From assembly GCA_965662645.1 (NCBI GenBank), contig CBFIII010000026.1:1-46331 (forward strand): a DNA stretch of 46,331 nt. The letters run 5' to 3'. Below are positions 1-8,468 of this stretch, piece by piece (position 1 is the first letter of the stretch; each line of letters opens with the position of its first letter). A program made the translations under genes and the position numbers. The notes beneath the pieces are model-generated. The model worked only from the letters and a program-made list of their open reading frames with translations, was not told the DNA's origin and ran no database searches. The DNA is from UBA5342 sp965662645. Its GTDB lineage: Bacteria > Bacteroidota > Bacteroidia > Bacteroidales > UBA5342.

Positions 1-1171
1 GACGATAGACGTTTTTAAATTTCTTAGGGTGAAATACAATTTCGTCATTTTCTACATTGACAAGTGCTTCCTTAGCGATTTTATCCATTTTCAAAAACCA
101 CTGAGCCGAAAGCTTAGGTTCTATCACCACATTGGTACGTTCAGAATAACCCACTTTATTGGTGTAATCTTCTACTTTTTGAAGTGAGCCACATTTTTCT
201 AATTCTGGTAAAATCTCTTCGCGTACTACAAAACGATCTTTGCCAACAAATAAACCTACTTTGTCGTTGATGGTACCATCATCACTAAAGATGTCGATCA
301 CTTCAAGGTTATGTTTCATCCCGATTTCATAATCGTGAATGTCATGCGCAGGAGTGATCTTCAAACACCCTGTACCAAACTCTATATCCACATACTCATC
401 TTGTATAATAGGGATAGAACGGTTGACAAGCGGCACAATGACGCGCTTGCCTTTGAGGTGTGTAAAACGCTCATCATTAGGATTCACACACACGGCAGTA
501 TCGCCAAGTATGGTTTCCGGACGTGTGGTGGCTATGGTTACAAATCCCTCTTCGCCTTCTATTTTATAGTCGAGGTAATAGAGTTTGCTTTTTTCTTCTT
601 TATGGATGACTTCTTCGTCCGATACGGCTGTTTTCGCAGACGGATCCCAATTGACCATACGCACGCCACGGTAAATTAAACCTTGGTTAAAGAGGTCGAT
701 GAATACTTTTATAACACTCTTGCTGCGTTCTTCGTCCATTGTGAAACAGGTACGATCCCAATCACATGAAGCACCCAAACGTTTCAATTGTTCTAGTATG
801 ATGCCGCCGTGTTCATCGGTCCAGTCCCAAGCGTGTCCTAAAAATTCGTCACGTGTTAAGTCATGTTTATCAATTCCTGCATTTTTCAACTTATTAACCA
901 CTTTGGCTTCTGTAGCTATGGAAGCATGGTCTGTTCCCGGTACCCAACATGCATTTTTGCCCGTCATGCGCGCACGACGAATCAAAATGTCCTGTATGGT
1001 ATTGTTCAACATATGTCCCATGTGCAGTACGCCAGTGACGTTAGGTGGCGGTATGACGATCGTATATGGTTCACGCTCATCGGGTTCTGAATGGAAAAAT
1101 TTATTGTCCATCCAATACTTGTACCATTTGCTCTCTACCTCTGCGGGATTAAATTGAGTTGGAATATTCAT
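1..1171 (-). CDS. valS: Valyl-tRNA synthetase, N-terminal part (runs off the window)
   Basis: This cytoplasmic class I aminoacyl-tRNA synthetase charges tRNA-Val. The reverse-strand reading frame starts at ATG 1171 (MNIPTQFNPAEVESKWY) and stays open to the window edge, giving about 390 of the roughly 880 residues usual for the family. The class I HIGH signature appears as HMGH within PPNVTGVLHMGHML near residue 50. It is followed by the WVPGTDHASIATE block, which is typical of ValRS and its zinc-independent relatives. Part of the CP1 editing domain is present (TTRPETILGDTAV). The KMSKS loop and the anticodon-binding domain lie outside the window. No intact neighbour is close enough upstream to suggest an operon. 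The identification rests on strong motif recognition. It is partial only because the window is cut here. Confidence 0.96.
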   Translation of the reverse strand, partial: MNIPTQFNPAEVESKWYKYWMDNKFFHSEPDEREPYTIVIPPPNVTGVLHMGHMLNNTIQDILIRRARMTGKNACWVPGTDHASIATEAKVVNKLKNAGIDKHDLTRDEFLGHAWDWTDEHGGIILEQLKRLGASCDWDRTCFTMDEERSKSVIKVFIDLFNQGLIYRGVRMVNWDPSAKTAVSDEEVIHKEEKSKLYYLDYKIEGEEGFVTIATTRPETILGDTAVCVNPNDERFTHLKGKRVIVPLVNRSIPIIQDEYVDIEFGTGCLKITPAHDIHDYEIGMKHNLEVIDIFSDDGTINDKVGLFVGKDRFVVREEILPELEKCGSLQKVEDYTNKVGYSERTNVVIEPKLSAQWFLKMDKIAKEALVNVENDEIVFHPKKFKNVYR

Positions 1172-1314
1172 ATATATGTTGAAAGTTGAACGTCAAAAAA
1201 CGCAGCATTTTATGTATGGCTTTATCTTTTGACGACTAAAGTTTAAAAATTGGTATCAAAATTTCGCACAAAAATACTAAATTTGAAGCTCATAAACGAG
1301 AGCATTTTTAAAAA

Positions 1315-1485
1315 TATGATTTGGGCGGACGAACGGGCTATCCACTGTACCTCACAGCTGGTTTTGCTCATTTTTACTGGTCGCCCAAGGAGCTTCCTTT
1401 GGTCGCTCTTGGTCTCCCGTAAAAAATGGCAAACCCAACTCCTCGGTGTCGTTCCTATCCCTGCCGCATCTTTCATTGATCTTTC
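1315..1485. repeat. GC-richer intergenic element, probable dispersed Bacteroidota repeat
   Basis: The 520-bp gap between valS and the next gene (1172-1691) holds no convincing gene. Its middle, about 1315-1485, is clearly richer in G and C than the flanks and contains words such as GGGCTATCCACTGTA and GGTCGCCCAAGGAGC. From memory, such words recur in intergenic repeats of many Bacteroidota genomes. Short open frames exist on both strands, but their predicted peptides have no recognisable domain. I read it as a non-coding repeat or a decayed insertion; this needs a genome self-search. Confidence 0.35.
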
Positions 1486-1691
1486 TGTTCTGGTCTTAAG
1501 TTATTTTTTCAAGGGAGTTAATTTGTAGTAAGTTGTACAATTATCATTGTGGAATTGATGGGGTAATGTTCTAATTCAGACTTTTATTTTTAAAAAAAAA
1601 GACATTTATTTGCTGGGACGGTGAATTCTGTTTTTTTCTCTAAGTGAGATTATTCACATTATCTTGTTTGTCCTTTTACTATTTTTGCAAA

Positions 1692-2103
1692 ATGAATAAA
1701 ACGAAAGAAGAAGTGATAGCTGAAGCATCATCTTATTTTTCTGAAGGTTATGCTTGTACGCAATCTGTTTTGCTTCCTTTTGCTGATGAGTTTGGACTCG
1801 ATAAGAAAAGTGCAAAAGCAATTGCTGTTGGTTTTGGAGGAGGAATGGGACGTATGCGTCGTACTTGTGGTGCTGTAACGGGTGCTTTTATGGTCCTTGG
1901 TCTTAAATTTGGACAGATGGATGAGGCTGATAAACAGCAAAAGCTACAGGTCTATCGTTATGTTCGAGAATGCAATAAACGGTTTGAAGCCATTCACGGT
2001 TCTACGGTGTGCAAAGAGTTATTGACTGCAGCAGCCAAATCCCCAAATCGTGAAGAAGCCAAACATGTATGCGACGACTGTGTGCGTGATGCTACTGCGA
2101 TAG
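1692..2103 (+). CDS. C_GCAxxG_C_C family protein (3' end lost in assembly gap)
   Basis: A small cysteine-rich protein of the C_GCAxxG_C_C family, whose biochemical role is unknown. The ATG at 1692 (MNKTKEEVIAEASSYF) was chosen because the family starts there; the longer upstream frame reads through AT-rich leader sequence. Visible family marks are the first Cys in YACTQSVLL (about residue 22), the glycine/cysteine block GFGGGMGRMRRTCGAVTGA (about 47-65), a CNKRF segment, a VCKELL segment and a late CDDCV pair. About 137 residues are seen of an expected 145-155, so the stop should lie just inside the N-run. The gene converges on ppnP. The spaced Cys residues suggest a metal or redox role, but that is inference. 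Confidence 0.85.
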
Positions 2104-2334
2104 NNNNNNNNNNNNNNNNNNNNNNNNNNNNNNNNNNNNNNNNNNNNNNNNNNNNNNNNNNNNNNNNNNNNNNNNNNNNNNNNNNNNNNNNNNNNNNNNN
2201 NNNNNNNNNNNNNNNNNNNNNNNNNNNNNNNNNNNNNNNNNNNNNNNNNNNNNNNNNNNNNNNNNNNNNNNNNNNNNNNNNNNNNNNNNNNNNNNNNNNN
2301 NNNNNNNNNNNNNNNNNNNNNNNNNNNNNNNNNN
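2104..2334. other. Assembly gap (231 N)
   Basis: A run of N separates the 3' ends of two convergent genes. It hides the last few codons of the C_GCAxxG_C_C gene and about 19 codons of ppnP. It would also hide any intergenic hairpin between them, which could have caused the assembly break. Confidence 0.99.
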
Positions 2335-2562
2335 TACATCTTTTGCGACTTCAAACGATTCGAATTTTTTAATGGTTTTATAATCGCTTTCGCCAGGAAG
2401 CTGTACGTCCATCTCACCTGAGATAACGGTCATTATTTCTATGGTACTGGTGCCAAATTCATAATCTCCTGCAGCCATAACGCCTACTGTGGCTTTTCCT
2501 TCTGCGCCTTCAAGTGCGAGAGAAACTACTTTTCCTTCAAAATATTTGTTGGGTTGAAACAT
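2335..2562 (-). CDS. ppnP: Pyrimidine/purine nucleoside phosphorylase PpnP (C-terminus lost in gap)
   Basis: PpnP (DUF1255) is a small cupin-fold enzyme that phosphorolyses several nucleosides to the free base and ribose-1-phosphate, in nucleoside salvage. The 76 visible residues begin at ATG 2562 (MFQPNKYFEGKVVSLAL). They show the family pattern: EGKATVGVMAAGDYEFGTS, TVISGEMDVQLPG and the late FESFEVAKD segment that precedes the last beta strands. The family is about 94 residues long, so roughly 19 are hidden by the N-run. It lies 36 bp upstream of the stop-side end of nothing on its own strand, because rmuC begins further upstream at 3954 and ends at 2599; the two may be co-transcribed. The family assignment is strong. 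Confidence 0.9.
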
Positions 2563-2598
2563 GTTTTTTTTCTTTTAATTTGTTATAAATGGATTTTT

Positions 2599-3954
2599 TT
2601 ATTCTTCGATAGATCGTGCTATCAGTTCTTCGGGTAGTGTTTTGTTAGCTTTTGCACCCAGTTTTTTAATCGTTTCTACACGACGTATCAGGTTGCCAGA
2701 GCCTTCGCTGAGTTTATTCATAGCACTCTCGTAGGCTATTTGTGTTTGTTTGATGCGGCTGCCTACATTGACCAAATCTTCAACCAGTCCTACAAATTTA
2801 TCGTATAATGCGCCACTCTTTTGTGCTATCTCTAAAGTATTTAGGGTCTGTTGTTCTTGACGCCAAATGCTGCTGATAGTCATTAGTGTAGCTGTTAGTG
2901 TACTTGGGCTAACGATGACGATCTTGCTGTCCCACGCATAATTAAATAGCTCAGCATCTTCATTTACCGCTACTCCAAAAGAAGCTTCGATAGGGATAAA
3001 GAGTAAAACGTATTCAGGTGAATTTAAACCGTCTAATTTGTGATACTGTTTGTCGGCTAACTCTTTAATATGACTTTTTACCGATTGCAGATGGAGCTTG
3101 GCATATTTTGCTTGATTTTCAGTACTGTCAGCATTTACCAGTTGTTCATAAGCCGTCAGTGATACTTTGGCGTCAATGATGATGTGTTTCTCTTGTGGTA
3201 AATATATGATGACATCGGGTTTGTATTGACGGTTTCCTTCGTCGCGGAATGAGGCTTGTGTTTTGTATTCTATATCTTTACGCAAACCACTGCGCTCTAG
3301 TATCTTTTCTAAAATCATTTCGCCCCAATTGCCTTGCTTCTTGACATCTCCCTTTAGTGCTTTGGTTAGATTATTGGCTTCTTTCGAAATCTTGGAATTG
3401 AGTTCGTATAAGCGTCCTATCTCTGTTTGTAAGCGGGTGCTATCTTTAGCATTTTTCTCGTAGGTGTCTTCTACTTTCTGTCCAAAATCTTTTATCTTTT
3501 CATTCAGAGGTTTTAGTATGGCATCTATGTTATCCTTGTTTTGTTGTGTGAATTTCTCACTCTTTTCTTCTAGGATTCTATTGGCTAAGTTAGAAAACTG
3601 GTCATTGAGTTTTTTGTGCAAATCCTCTAACTCTTGTTTCTGTGTCTTTAATTTCTCATCTAAAGCCTTGTATTCCGCATTTCGGGCAGCTAAGTCACGG
3701 TTTAAAATGACATTTTTGTCGCGTTCATCGTGCAACTCATCGCGTAATTCGCGTTGTGTTTGGGCGTTGAGTTCTGAGCTTTCTTTGTTCTTGTCAGTCG
3801 CGGCATTGAGTTGAGCCATGTATTTCTCCTGATTTATCCTTAATTCGGTTTGCACAGCTAAGAGGTCGTCCGATTTATTAAAGCGACTTTTAGCTACTAG
3901 CCAAGCTACAATGCTACCAAGAACTAAGCCAATTAGGAGAAATATGATATTCAT
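2599..3954 (-). CDS. rmuC: DNA recombination protein RmuC
   Basis: RmuC is a membrane-anchored, nuclease-fold protein that limits rearrangements at DNA inverted repeats in E. coli. The 451-aa product starts with one membrane segment (residues about 2-22, IIFLLIGLVLGSIVAWLVA). A long Lys/Glu-rich coiled coil follows to about residue 180. The conserved RmuC domain comes next, with the pattern KKQGNWGEMILEKILERSGL and the PD-(D/E)xK-like stretch YKPDVIIYLPQEKHIIIDAKVSL. Length and order match the family. It is transcribed towards ppnP with a 36-bp gap. The start ATG has the membrane anchor directly behind it, as expected. Confidence 0.93.
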   Translation of the reverse strand: MNIIFLLIGLVLGSIVAWLVAKSRFNKSDDLLAVQTELRINQEKYMAQLNAATDKNKESSELNAQTQRELRDELHDERDKNVILNRDLAARNAEYKALDEKLKTQKQELEDLHKKLNDQFSNLANRILEEKSEKFTQQNKDNIDAILKPLNEKIKDFGQKVEDTYEKNAKDSTRLQTEIGRLYELNSKISKEANNLTKALKGDVKKQGNWGEMILEKILERSGLRKDIEYKTQASFRDEGNRQYKPDVIIYLPQEKHIIIDAKVSLTAYEQLVNADSTENQAKYAKLHLQSVKSHIKELADKQYHKLDGLNSPEYVLLFIPIEASFGVAVNEDAELFNYAWDSKIVIVSPSTLTATLMTISSIWRQEQQTLNTLEIAQKSGALYDKFVGLVEDLVNVGSRIKQTQIAYESAMNKLSEGSGNLIRRVETIKKLGAKANKTLPEELIARSIEE

Positions 3955-4006
3955 CTTTTAAAGTTAGGGTCAGCCATTTTTTTTTATCACTTTCCTTTTA
4001 TTCAAC

Positions 4007-4093
4007 AACCTCGGGGCAAGCCCACGAGGTATTTAGTTGAAGAATACTTTATTATGCGCAGCAAGCTATGAGAATTTAACCCACAATGTGGGA
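4007..4093 (-). repeat. Dispersed two-palindrome intergenic repeat, copy 1
   Basis: Read on the minus strand this is CCCACATTGTGGG, then a TTAAATT stretch, AGCTTGCTGCGCATAATAAAGTA, and a final hairpin CCTCG...CGAGG. It matches copies at 5091, 25322, 26177 and 32236. It abuts the argC stop codon, so the hairpins may also end argC transcription. Confidence 0.8.
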
Positions 4094-5065
4094 TTAAAAT
4101 GCTGATGCTTTGAAATCTAAACCGATGCTTTGCTCTAAGTCGAACATAAGATTCATATTATGTACGGCTTGTCCCGAAGCTCCTTTTACAAGGTTGTCTA
4201 TGGCTGTGATAATTAGAAGTTTGTTGCCATGTTTTTCGAGATGTACTACGGCTTTATTGGTGTTAACCACATCTTTTAAATCTGGATTTTTATCTATCAC
4301 ATAAGTGAATTTTTGATGTTTAGCATAAAAATCTTTGTAGATGCGTTTGGCTTCATCTAGTTCTAAATTACTGTCGATATAAATAATGCATAGAATGCCA
4401 CGTGCAAAATCACCGCGTACTGGAATGAAATTGATTTCCTGATCAAAGTTGCTTTGTAATTGTATTAGTGAACGCTTTATCTCAGGTATGTGTTGGTGGT
4501 TAAAGGCTTTATAGACAGAAACGTTGTTGTTTCTCCAGCTAAAGTGAGAATAGGATGTAGGTTTTTGTCCTGCTCCTGTGCTGCCTGTTATGCCTGTTAT
4601 GTTAATGGTGCTGTTTAGTAGTAGATTAGCGGCTAAAGGTAGAAGCCCTAATTGTATGCCTGTAGCAAAACATCCTGGATTAGCTATGCGGTTCGATTCT
4701 AATATTTTGTCGAAGTTAAGTTCGGGTAAACCGTAAGTAAAACCATGGTCGCCTTCTAAGCGGAAATCATTACCTAAATCTATGACTTTCAGATTTTCAG
4801 GAACATCATAAGTGTTGAAGAAATCCTCTGAGAAACCGTGTCCCATACAAAGGAAGATGACATCTACGGTGTCCAATGGCATTTCATCGGTAAAGGTCAG
4901 CTCAGTATCTCCAATTAATCCTTGGTGTACATCAGTTACTGGATTACCTGCATTGCTTTTACTGTTGGCAAAAACTATTCTTACATCAGGGTGATTGAGC
5001 AAAATTCTAAACAGTTCACCTGCGGTGTATCCTGCTGCTCCTACTAATCCTACTTTAATCATCAT
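4094..5065 (-). CDS. argC: N-acetyl-gamma-glutamyl-phosphate reductase (or N-succinyl form)
   Basis: ArgC performs the NADPH-dependent reduction of the acyl-glutamyl phosphate to the semialdehyde in arginine synthesis. The 323-aa product has the Rossmann start VGLVGAAGYTAGELFR (residues 5-20) and the catalytic cysteine in NPGCFATG (Cys132). It also has the TGSTGAGQKP loop and the NHQHIPEI histidine segment. Length fits the short type-1 family. Members of Bacteroides use succinylated instead of acetylated intermediates; the sequence alone does not decide which is used here. The ATG at 5065 has a second Met next to it. argG lies on the same strand 3.4 kb upstream, separated by two unrelated genes, so the arginine genes do not form a tight operon. 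Confidence 0.95.
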   Translation of the reverse strand: MMIKVGLVGAAGYTAGELFRILLNHPDVRIVFANSKSNAGNPVTDVHQGLIGDTELTFTDEMPLDTVDVIFLCMGHGFSEDFFNTYDVPENLKVIDLGNDFRLEGDHGFTYGLPELNFDKILESNRIANPGCFATGIQLGLLPLAANLLLNSTINITGITGSTGAGQKPTSYSHFSWRNNNVSVYKAFNHQHIPEIKRSLIQLQSNFDQEINFIPVRGDFARGILCIIYIDSNLELDEAKRIYKDFYAKHQKFTYVIDKNPDLKDVVNTNKAVVHLEKHGNKLLIITAIDNLVKGASGQAVHNMNLMFDLEQSIGLDFKASAF

Positions 5066-5090
5066 CTATTGGTTTATGGTTTATTTTTAG

Positions 5091-5178
5091 TCCCACAATG
5101 TGGGTTTTATTTTCCGCATTTTGTTGCGAATAATAAATGTTTTTCAATTTAATATCCCGTCTGCTTGTTGCAGGGGGG
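5091..5178 (+). repeat. Dispersed two-palindrome intergenic repeat, copy 2
   Basis: CCCACAATGTGGG is followed by TTTTATTTTCCGC, TTGTTGCGAATAATAA and the CCCGTCTGCTTG...CAGGGGGG part. It is the same element as copy 1 but inverted, so argC is flanked by inverted copies. It sits between argC and the LTA-synthase-like gene. Confidence 0.8.
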
Positions 5179-5183
5179 AGTTA

Positions 5184-7106
5184 TTATTTTATGGTCAGGG
5201 TATTATTTATTATCCTGTTGTTGTATTGTTGCACTACGGCTTTTGCCAAGGTAAACATATCATCTGGTAATTCTGCCTCATTTATCTTATGTCTTAGCAT
5301 AGGGTCGTTGACGTAATTGAATGCACTAAGTATTTGTTTGCCATTAAAATAGAGGATGTAATCGTCGTATATTATTTGATACGTGTCGTTTGTGTAATTG
5401 ATTACAAATCTATCTTTTTTATGTTGCAATATACTTTGACCAAAAGCAATGTAAGATTGTTGCGTTCCTACATAATCTAAAACAGTAGGCATAATGTCTA
5501 TTTGTTGTGCTAATGCGTTGTCTTTTCCTACTAGTGTGGTGTCGCCAGGGGCATAAAATAAAATAGGAATAGAGAAACGATGTTGTGTCGTTTTGTTCTC
5601 TTCGAAATAAGAACGAGAACTGTGATCGGCTGTAAATACAAAGAGGGTGTTGTTATACCATTCCTTGGTGCGTGCCACATTAAAGAATTGACGCAGAGCA
5701 TTATCTGTATAACCCATGCATTGATGTATGGGTAGTGTTCCTTTGGGATACACGTCTTCGTATTGTTTTGGCACTTTAAAGGGATGGTGTGACGAGAGCG
5801 TGAAAAGGCTGGTGTAAAAGGGTGCTTTTATTTGACTTAATTCTTCTGCAAAATAAGTCAGATACGGTTCGTCCCAGATGCCCCATATGCCATCATAATC
5901 TTTATCATTGTTGTATTCTTTTCGTCCATAATATTCATCAAAACCTGCTACTTTTGCAAAGGATTCAAATCCCATAGAACCATTTTGTGCACCATGGAAA
6001 AAACACGAATGATAACCTTCTTTTTTCAATATGCTGGCCAAACTATTGATGTGGTTCGATGAGTATTCTGAGCTGATGTAAGGCAGCACTAGCGAAGGAA
6101 TAGAAGCAATAATAGACGGCATGGCATCTATCGACTTTTGACCATTTGCATAGGCATTGGTGCACACTAATGAGTGCTCGATAAGAGAGTCCAGAAAAGG
6201 GGTGTAACCTTTATATTGTCCATTATCAAGTGTTTTGTTGAGGCTGCCTATGTATTCTCTGTTCCAGCTTTCTAAGATGAAAACAACCACATTCTTTTTT
6301 GTATTAGGTTTTGTGCCTTGATGTACTGGTGAATATATTTTTTCTAGTTGTGATGCATCGTAATAATTATAAGCGGTATAGGTGCTCTTGCCCCAGTTGC
6401 GCAAAATGGAAAAGGGCGTATTGATGACAATAGCTATTTCTTCAGGACTTTCTACATATTTCCCTGCATTGGCCATATTTATAGGACGGGTGGAATGACG
6501 GTAACCTCCACGCATTCCTACTATTGAAAGTCCACCTATAAGTCCTAATATTAAGGTGCCTTTGAGGTAATAAAGTCCTCCTTTTGATGGTTGTGTGGGT
6601 TTTTCTTCTAATAAAGAATAGGCTTTGTAGAGAAGATAAATAAGGGCGATAAAAAGAATGAAAACATACCAATAATCAATTAGAAATTGACCCCAAAGAC
6701 GAAGCATATTGTCTTCATCTTTTATCCCATTTAAAATGGAATATGTGGTGCGACGATGTATAAATCTGAAATAGATAATATCGGTACAATTGGCAGCTAT
6801 ACCTAAGGTGTTGAAAAATAAAAATATGGTTTTAAGACTTATCCTATAACCTTTTGAGAATTTCCAAGAAGCGGGTAATGGTATGGCGTAAACGATAAGA
6901 TAAACAAGGTTTAAATAGATGAGTATGCTGATGTCGAATTTAAGACCACCGCGCATCATGGTCATTAGACGTGTAAAATCTACATTCGGGAAATAAGAAG
7001 CATTAAAAGCAAAAAACAAGAGACGTAATACTGAATAGAATACTAATAAAGCTATAAAGCGGTATATTAATACTAAATACTCATTATGTTTACTTTTATT
7101 AAACAT
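5184..7106 (-). CDS. LTA synthase family membrane sulfatase-fold protein
   Basis: A predicted inner-membrane phosphoglycerol- or phosphoethanolamine-type transferase with the alkaline phosphatase/sulfatase fold. In the 640-aa product, about five membrane segments fill residues 10-200. A periplasmic catalytic domain follows. Likely active-site residues are Glu279 in VVFILESWNRE, Ser325 in ANGQKSIDAMP and Asp494-His495 in FTADHSSR. Firmicute LtaS uses a threonine where this protein has the serine. Gram-negative members usually decorate lipids or glycans and do not make lipoteichoic acid; the substrate here is unknown. The gene sits between argC and a KAS III gene on the same strand. The repeat at 5091-5178 follows its stop. 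Confidence 0.85.
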   Translation of the reverse strand: MFNKSKHNEYLVLIYRFIALLVFYSVLRLLFFAFNASYFPNVDFTRLMTMMRGGLKFDISILIYLNLVYLIVYAIPLPASWKFSKGYRISLKTIFLFFNTLGIAANCTDIIYFRFIHRRTTYSILNGIKDEDNMLRLWGQFLIDYWYVFILFIALIYLLYKAYSLLEEKPTQPSKGGLYYLKGTLILGLIGGLSIVGMRGGYRHSTRPINMANAGKYVESPEEIAIVINTPFSILRNWGKSTYTAYNYYDASQLEKIYSPVHQGTKPNTKKNVVVFILESWNREYIGSLNKTLDNGQYKGYTPFLDSLIEHSLVCTNAYANGQKSIDAMPSIIASIPSLVLPYISSEYSSNHINSLASILKKEGYHSCFFHGAQNGSMGFESFAKVAGFDEYYGRKEYNNDKDYDGIWGIWDEPYLTYFAEELSQIKAPFYTSLFTLSSHHPFKVPKQYEDVYPKGTLPIHQCMGYTDNALRQFFNVARTKEWYNNTLFVFTADHSSRSYFEENKTTQHRFSIPILFYAPGDTTLVGKDNALAQQIDIMPTVLDYVGTQQSYIAFGQSILQHKKDRFVINYTNDTYQIIYDDYILYFNGKQILSAFNYVNDPMLRHKINEAELPDDMFTLAKAVVQQYNNRIINNTLTIK

Positions 7107-7293
7107 GTTATCGTTTTTTATAGAAGTTGTTTAATGTCCTAGGGGAATTTCGAGAGTGACATATTGGTTTTCAGTGGTAAAGCTCAATTTTTATTGCATA
7201 GCCGAAGTTACGTAATCAAAATTAGCTGAAGCCAATGAAATCAAGATGTTGCTCGTAGTTTTTCAATAGGACTTTAAACAGCTTCATATATAA

Positions 7294-7324
7294 AAAGCTA
7301 CCTAACGCTTTGTCAGGTAGCTTT
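7294..7324 (-). terminator. Rho-independent terminator after the KAS III gene
   Basis: A perfect 10-bp stem (AAAGCTACCT paired with AGGTAGCTTT) with an 11-nt loop runs into TTTTTA on the minus strand. It lies 16 bp past the KAS III stop codon. The A-run/T-run symmetry could let it work on both strands. Confidence 0.85.
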
Positions 7325-7340
7325 AATTACAGATTCTATT

Positions 7341-8294
7341 TTAAAATTTAAGTAAAAGACCTCCCATGGAGTAACCACCGCCAAAGACAGTAAATACGAC
7401 ATTATCGTCAGCTTTCATTTTATCGTAGTTTTGTGATAATGCGATGAGGGTACTTGCACTTCCCGTATTTCCTAAATCAGTCACATTAACAATGATTTTT
7501 TCTTCAGGAATGTTTAAGCTATTAGCCACATTTTTCATGATGCGGAAATTGGCTTGATGGGGGATGACATAATCAATATCATCAATGGGTAAATTGTTCT
7601 GTTTCGCAATGATTTCTATTGCTTTACTCATATAAGTACATGCGTAAATGAATACGTCACGACCTATAGGCATTTCTAATTTTCCTTTAGCAGGACGGAG
7701 ATATACAGAGACATCTGCTTGTCCTATATGTCCTAATCCTTGTGTAATAATATCTTCTATGTGCGGATCTTTTTCTCCCACTTTTTCGGAAGAAAGAAGG
7801 ACGCAGGCAGCGCCATCGCCCCATAAATGTCCGCTCTTAGAACAGATGTCGTTGCTATATGCTGAGTTGTGTTCTGAAACTACAACAATGGCTTTGGTTG
7901 CTTTGCCTGAAGCAAAATAACCTTCTGCTACTTCTAGAGCATTGATGAAAGAGGAACATGCTGCTGATACCGATACTACTTTAGCATTCTCAATATTATA
8001 TTGACGTTGTACGTTATGGGCTAAACTCATAACGGTGTCGTAGGGCGAATAAGTAGCACCAACAATTAAGTCAACGTCTGAAAGATCACAATTGTAATTT
8101 TCTTTCATGACGCCTACTGCTGAAGCAGCCATTGTATTCGTGTTTTCATTTTCACTTGTCCTGACACGTGTTTTTATACCCGTTCGTTTGGTGATCCAAG
8201 CGTCGTCTAATCCGTTCATCTTTAGGAAATAATTGTTTGGTATTATTTCTTTTGGTAGGTAGTGACCAATCGCGTTAATATACATTTTTGGCAT
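7341..8294 (-). CDS. 3-oxoacyl-ACP synthase III family protein (FabH-like)
   Basis: A thiolase-fold condensing enzyme. FabH-type enzymes join an acyl-CoA with malonyl-ACP to start fatty acid or secondary lipid chains. In the 317-aa product the Cys-His-Asn triad is clear: Cys113 in VSAACSSFINAL, His246 in VIPHQANFR and Asn276 in LGNTGSAS. The C-terminal GGGYSMGGLLLKF glycine block is also present. The early WITKRTGIKTR motif, found in KAS III proteins, supports the FabH-like subgroup. Bacteroidota often carry several paralogues, and this one is not beside fatty acid genes, so I do not call it fabH. The start at 8294 places the first beta strand immediately after Met. A strong terminator follows the stop. 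Confidence 0.9.
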   Translation of the reverse strand: MPKMYINAIGHYLPKEIIPNNYFLKMNGLDDAWITKRTGIKTRVRTSENENTNTMAASAVGVMKENYNCDLSDVDLIVGATYSPYDTVMSLAHNVQRQYNIENAKVVSVSAACSSFINALEVAEGYFASGKATKAIVVVSEHNSAYSNDICSKSGHLWGDGAACVLLSSEKVGEKDPHIEDIITQGLGHIGQADVSVYLRPAKGKLEMPIGRDVFIYACTYMSKAIEIIAKQNNLPIDDIDYVIPHQANFRIMKNVANSLNIPEEKIIVNVTDLGNTGSASTLIALSQNYDKMKADDNVVFTVFGGGYSMGGLLLKF

Positions 8295-8353
8295 TTATCT
8301 TTTCTATGGGTTAGTATTTTTAGCTTTCGCTAAATAGATATATAATGTAAAAA

Positions 8354-8403
8354 AGTGTGCTGTCAATTCTTTTATTCTATTGTTTAAGTATTGACGGCAC
8401 ACT
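8354..8403 (-). terminator. Terminator hairpin after argG
   Basis: AGTGTGC-T-GTCAAT pairs with ATTGAC-G-GCACACT across a 22-nt loop. On the minus strand the stem is followed by TTTTTT. It lies 65 bp past the argG stop. Confidence 0.8.
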
Positions 8404-8468
8404 GATAATTTTATTAATTTTTGATATTTTATTCTGATGGAGTCGTTATGCGGTAACGCAAAATCTAA

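Noticed and set aside
1243..1528. Two opposing open frames of 77 and 92 codons between valS and the C_GCAxxG_C_C gene
   Set aside because: Neither has a known domain or a plausible start context; they overlap on opposite strands within the GC-rich repeat-like segment.
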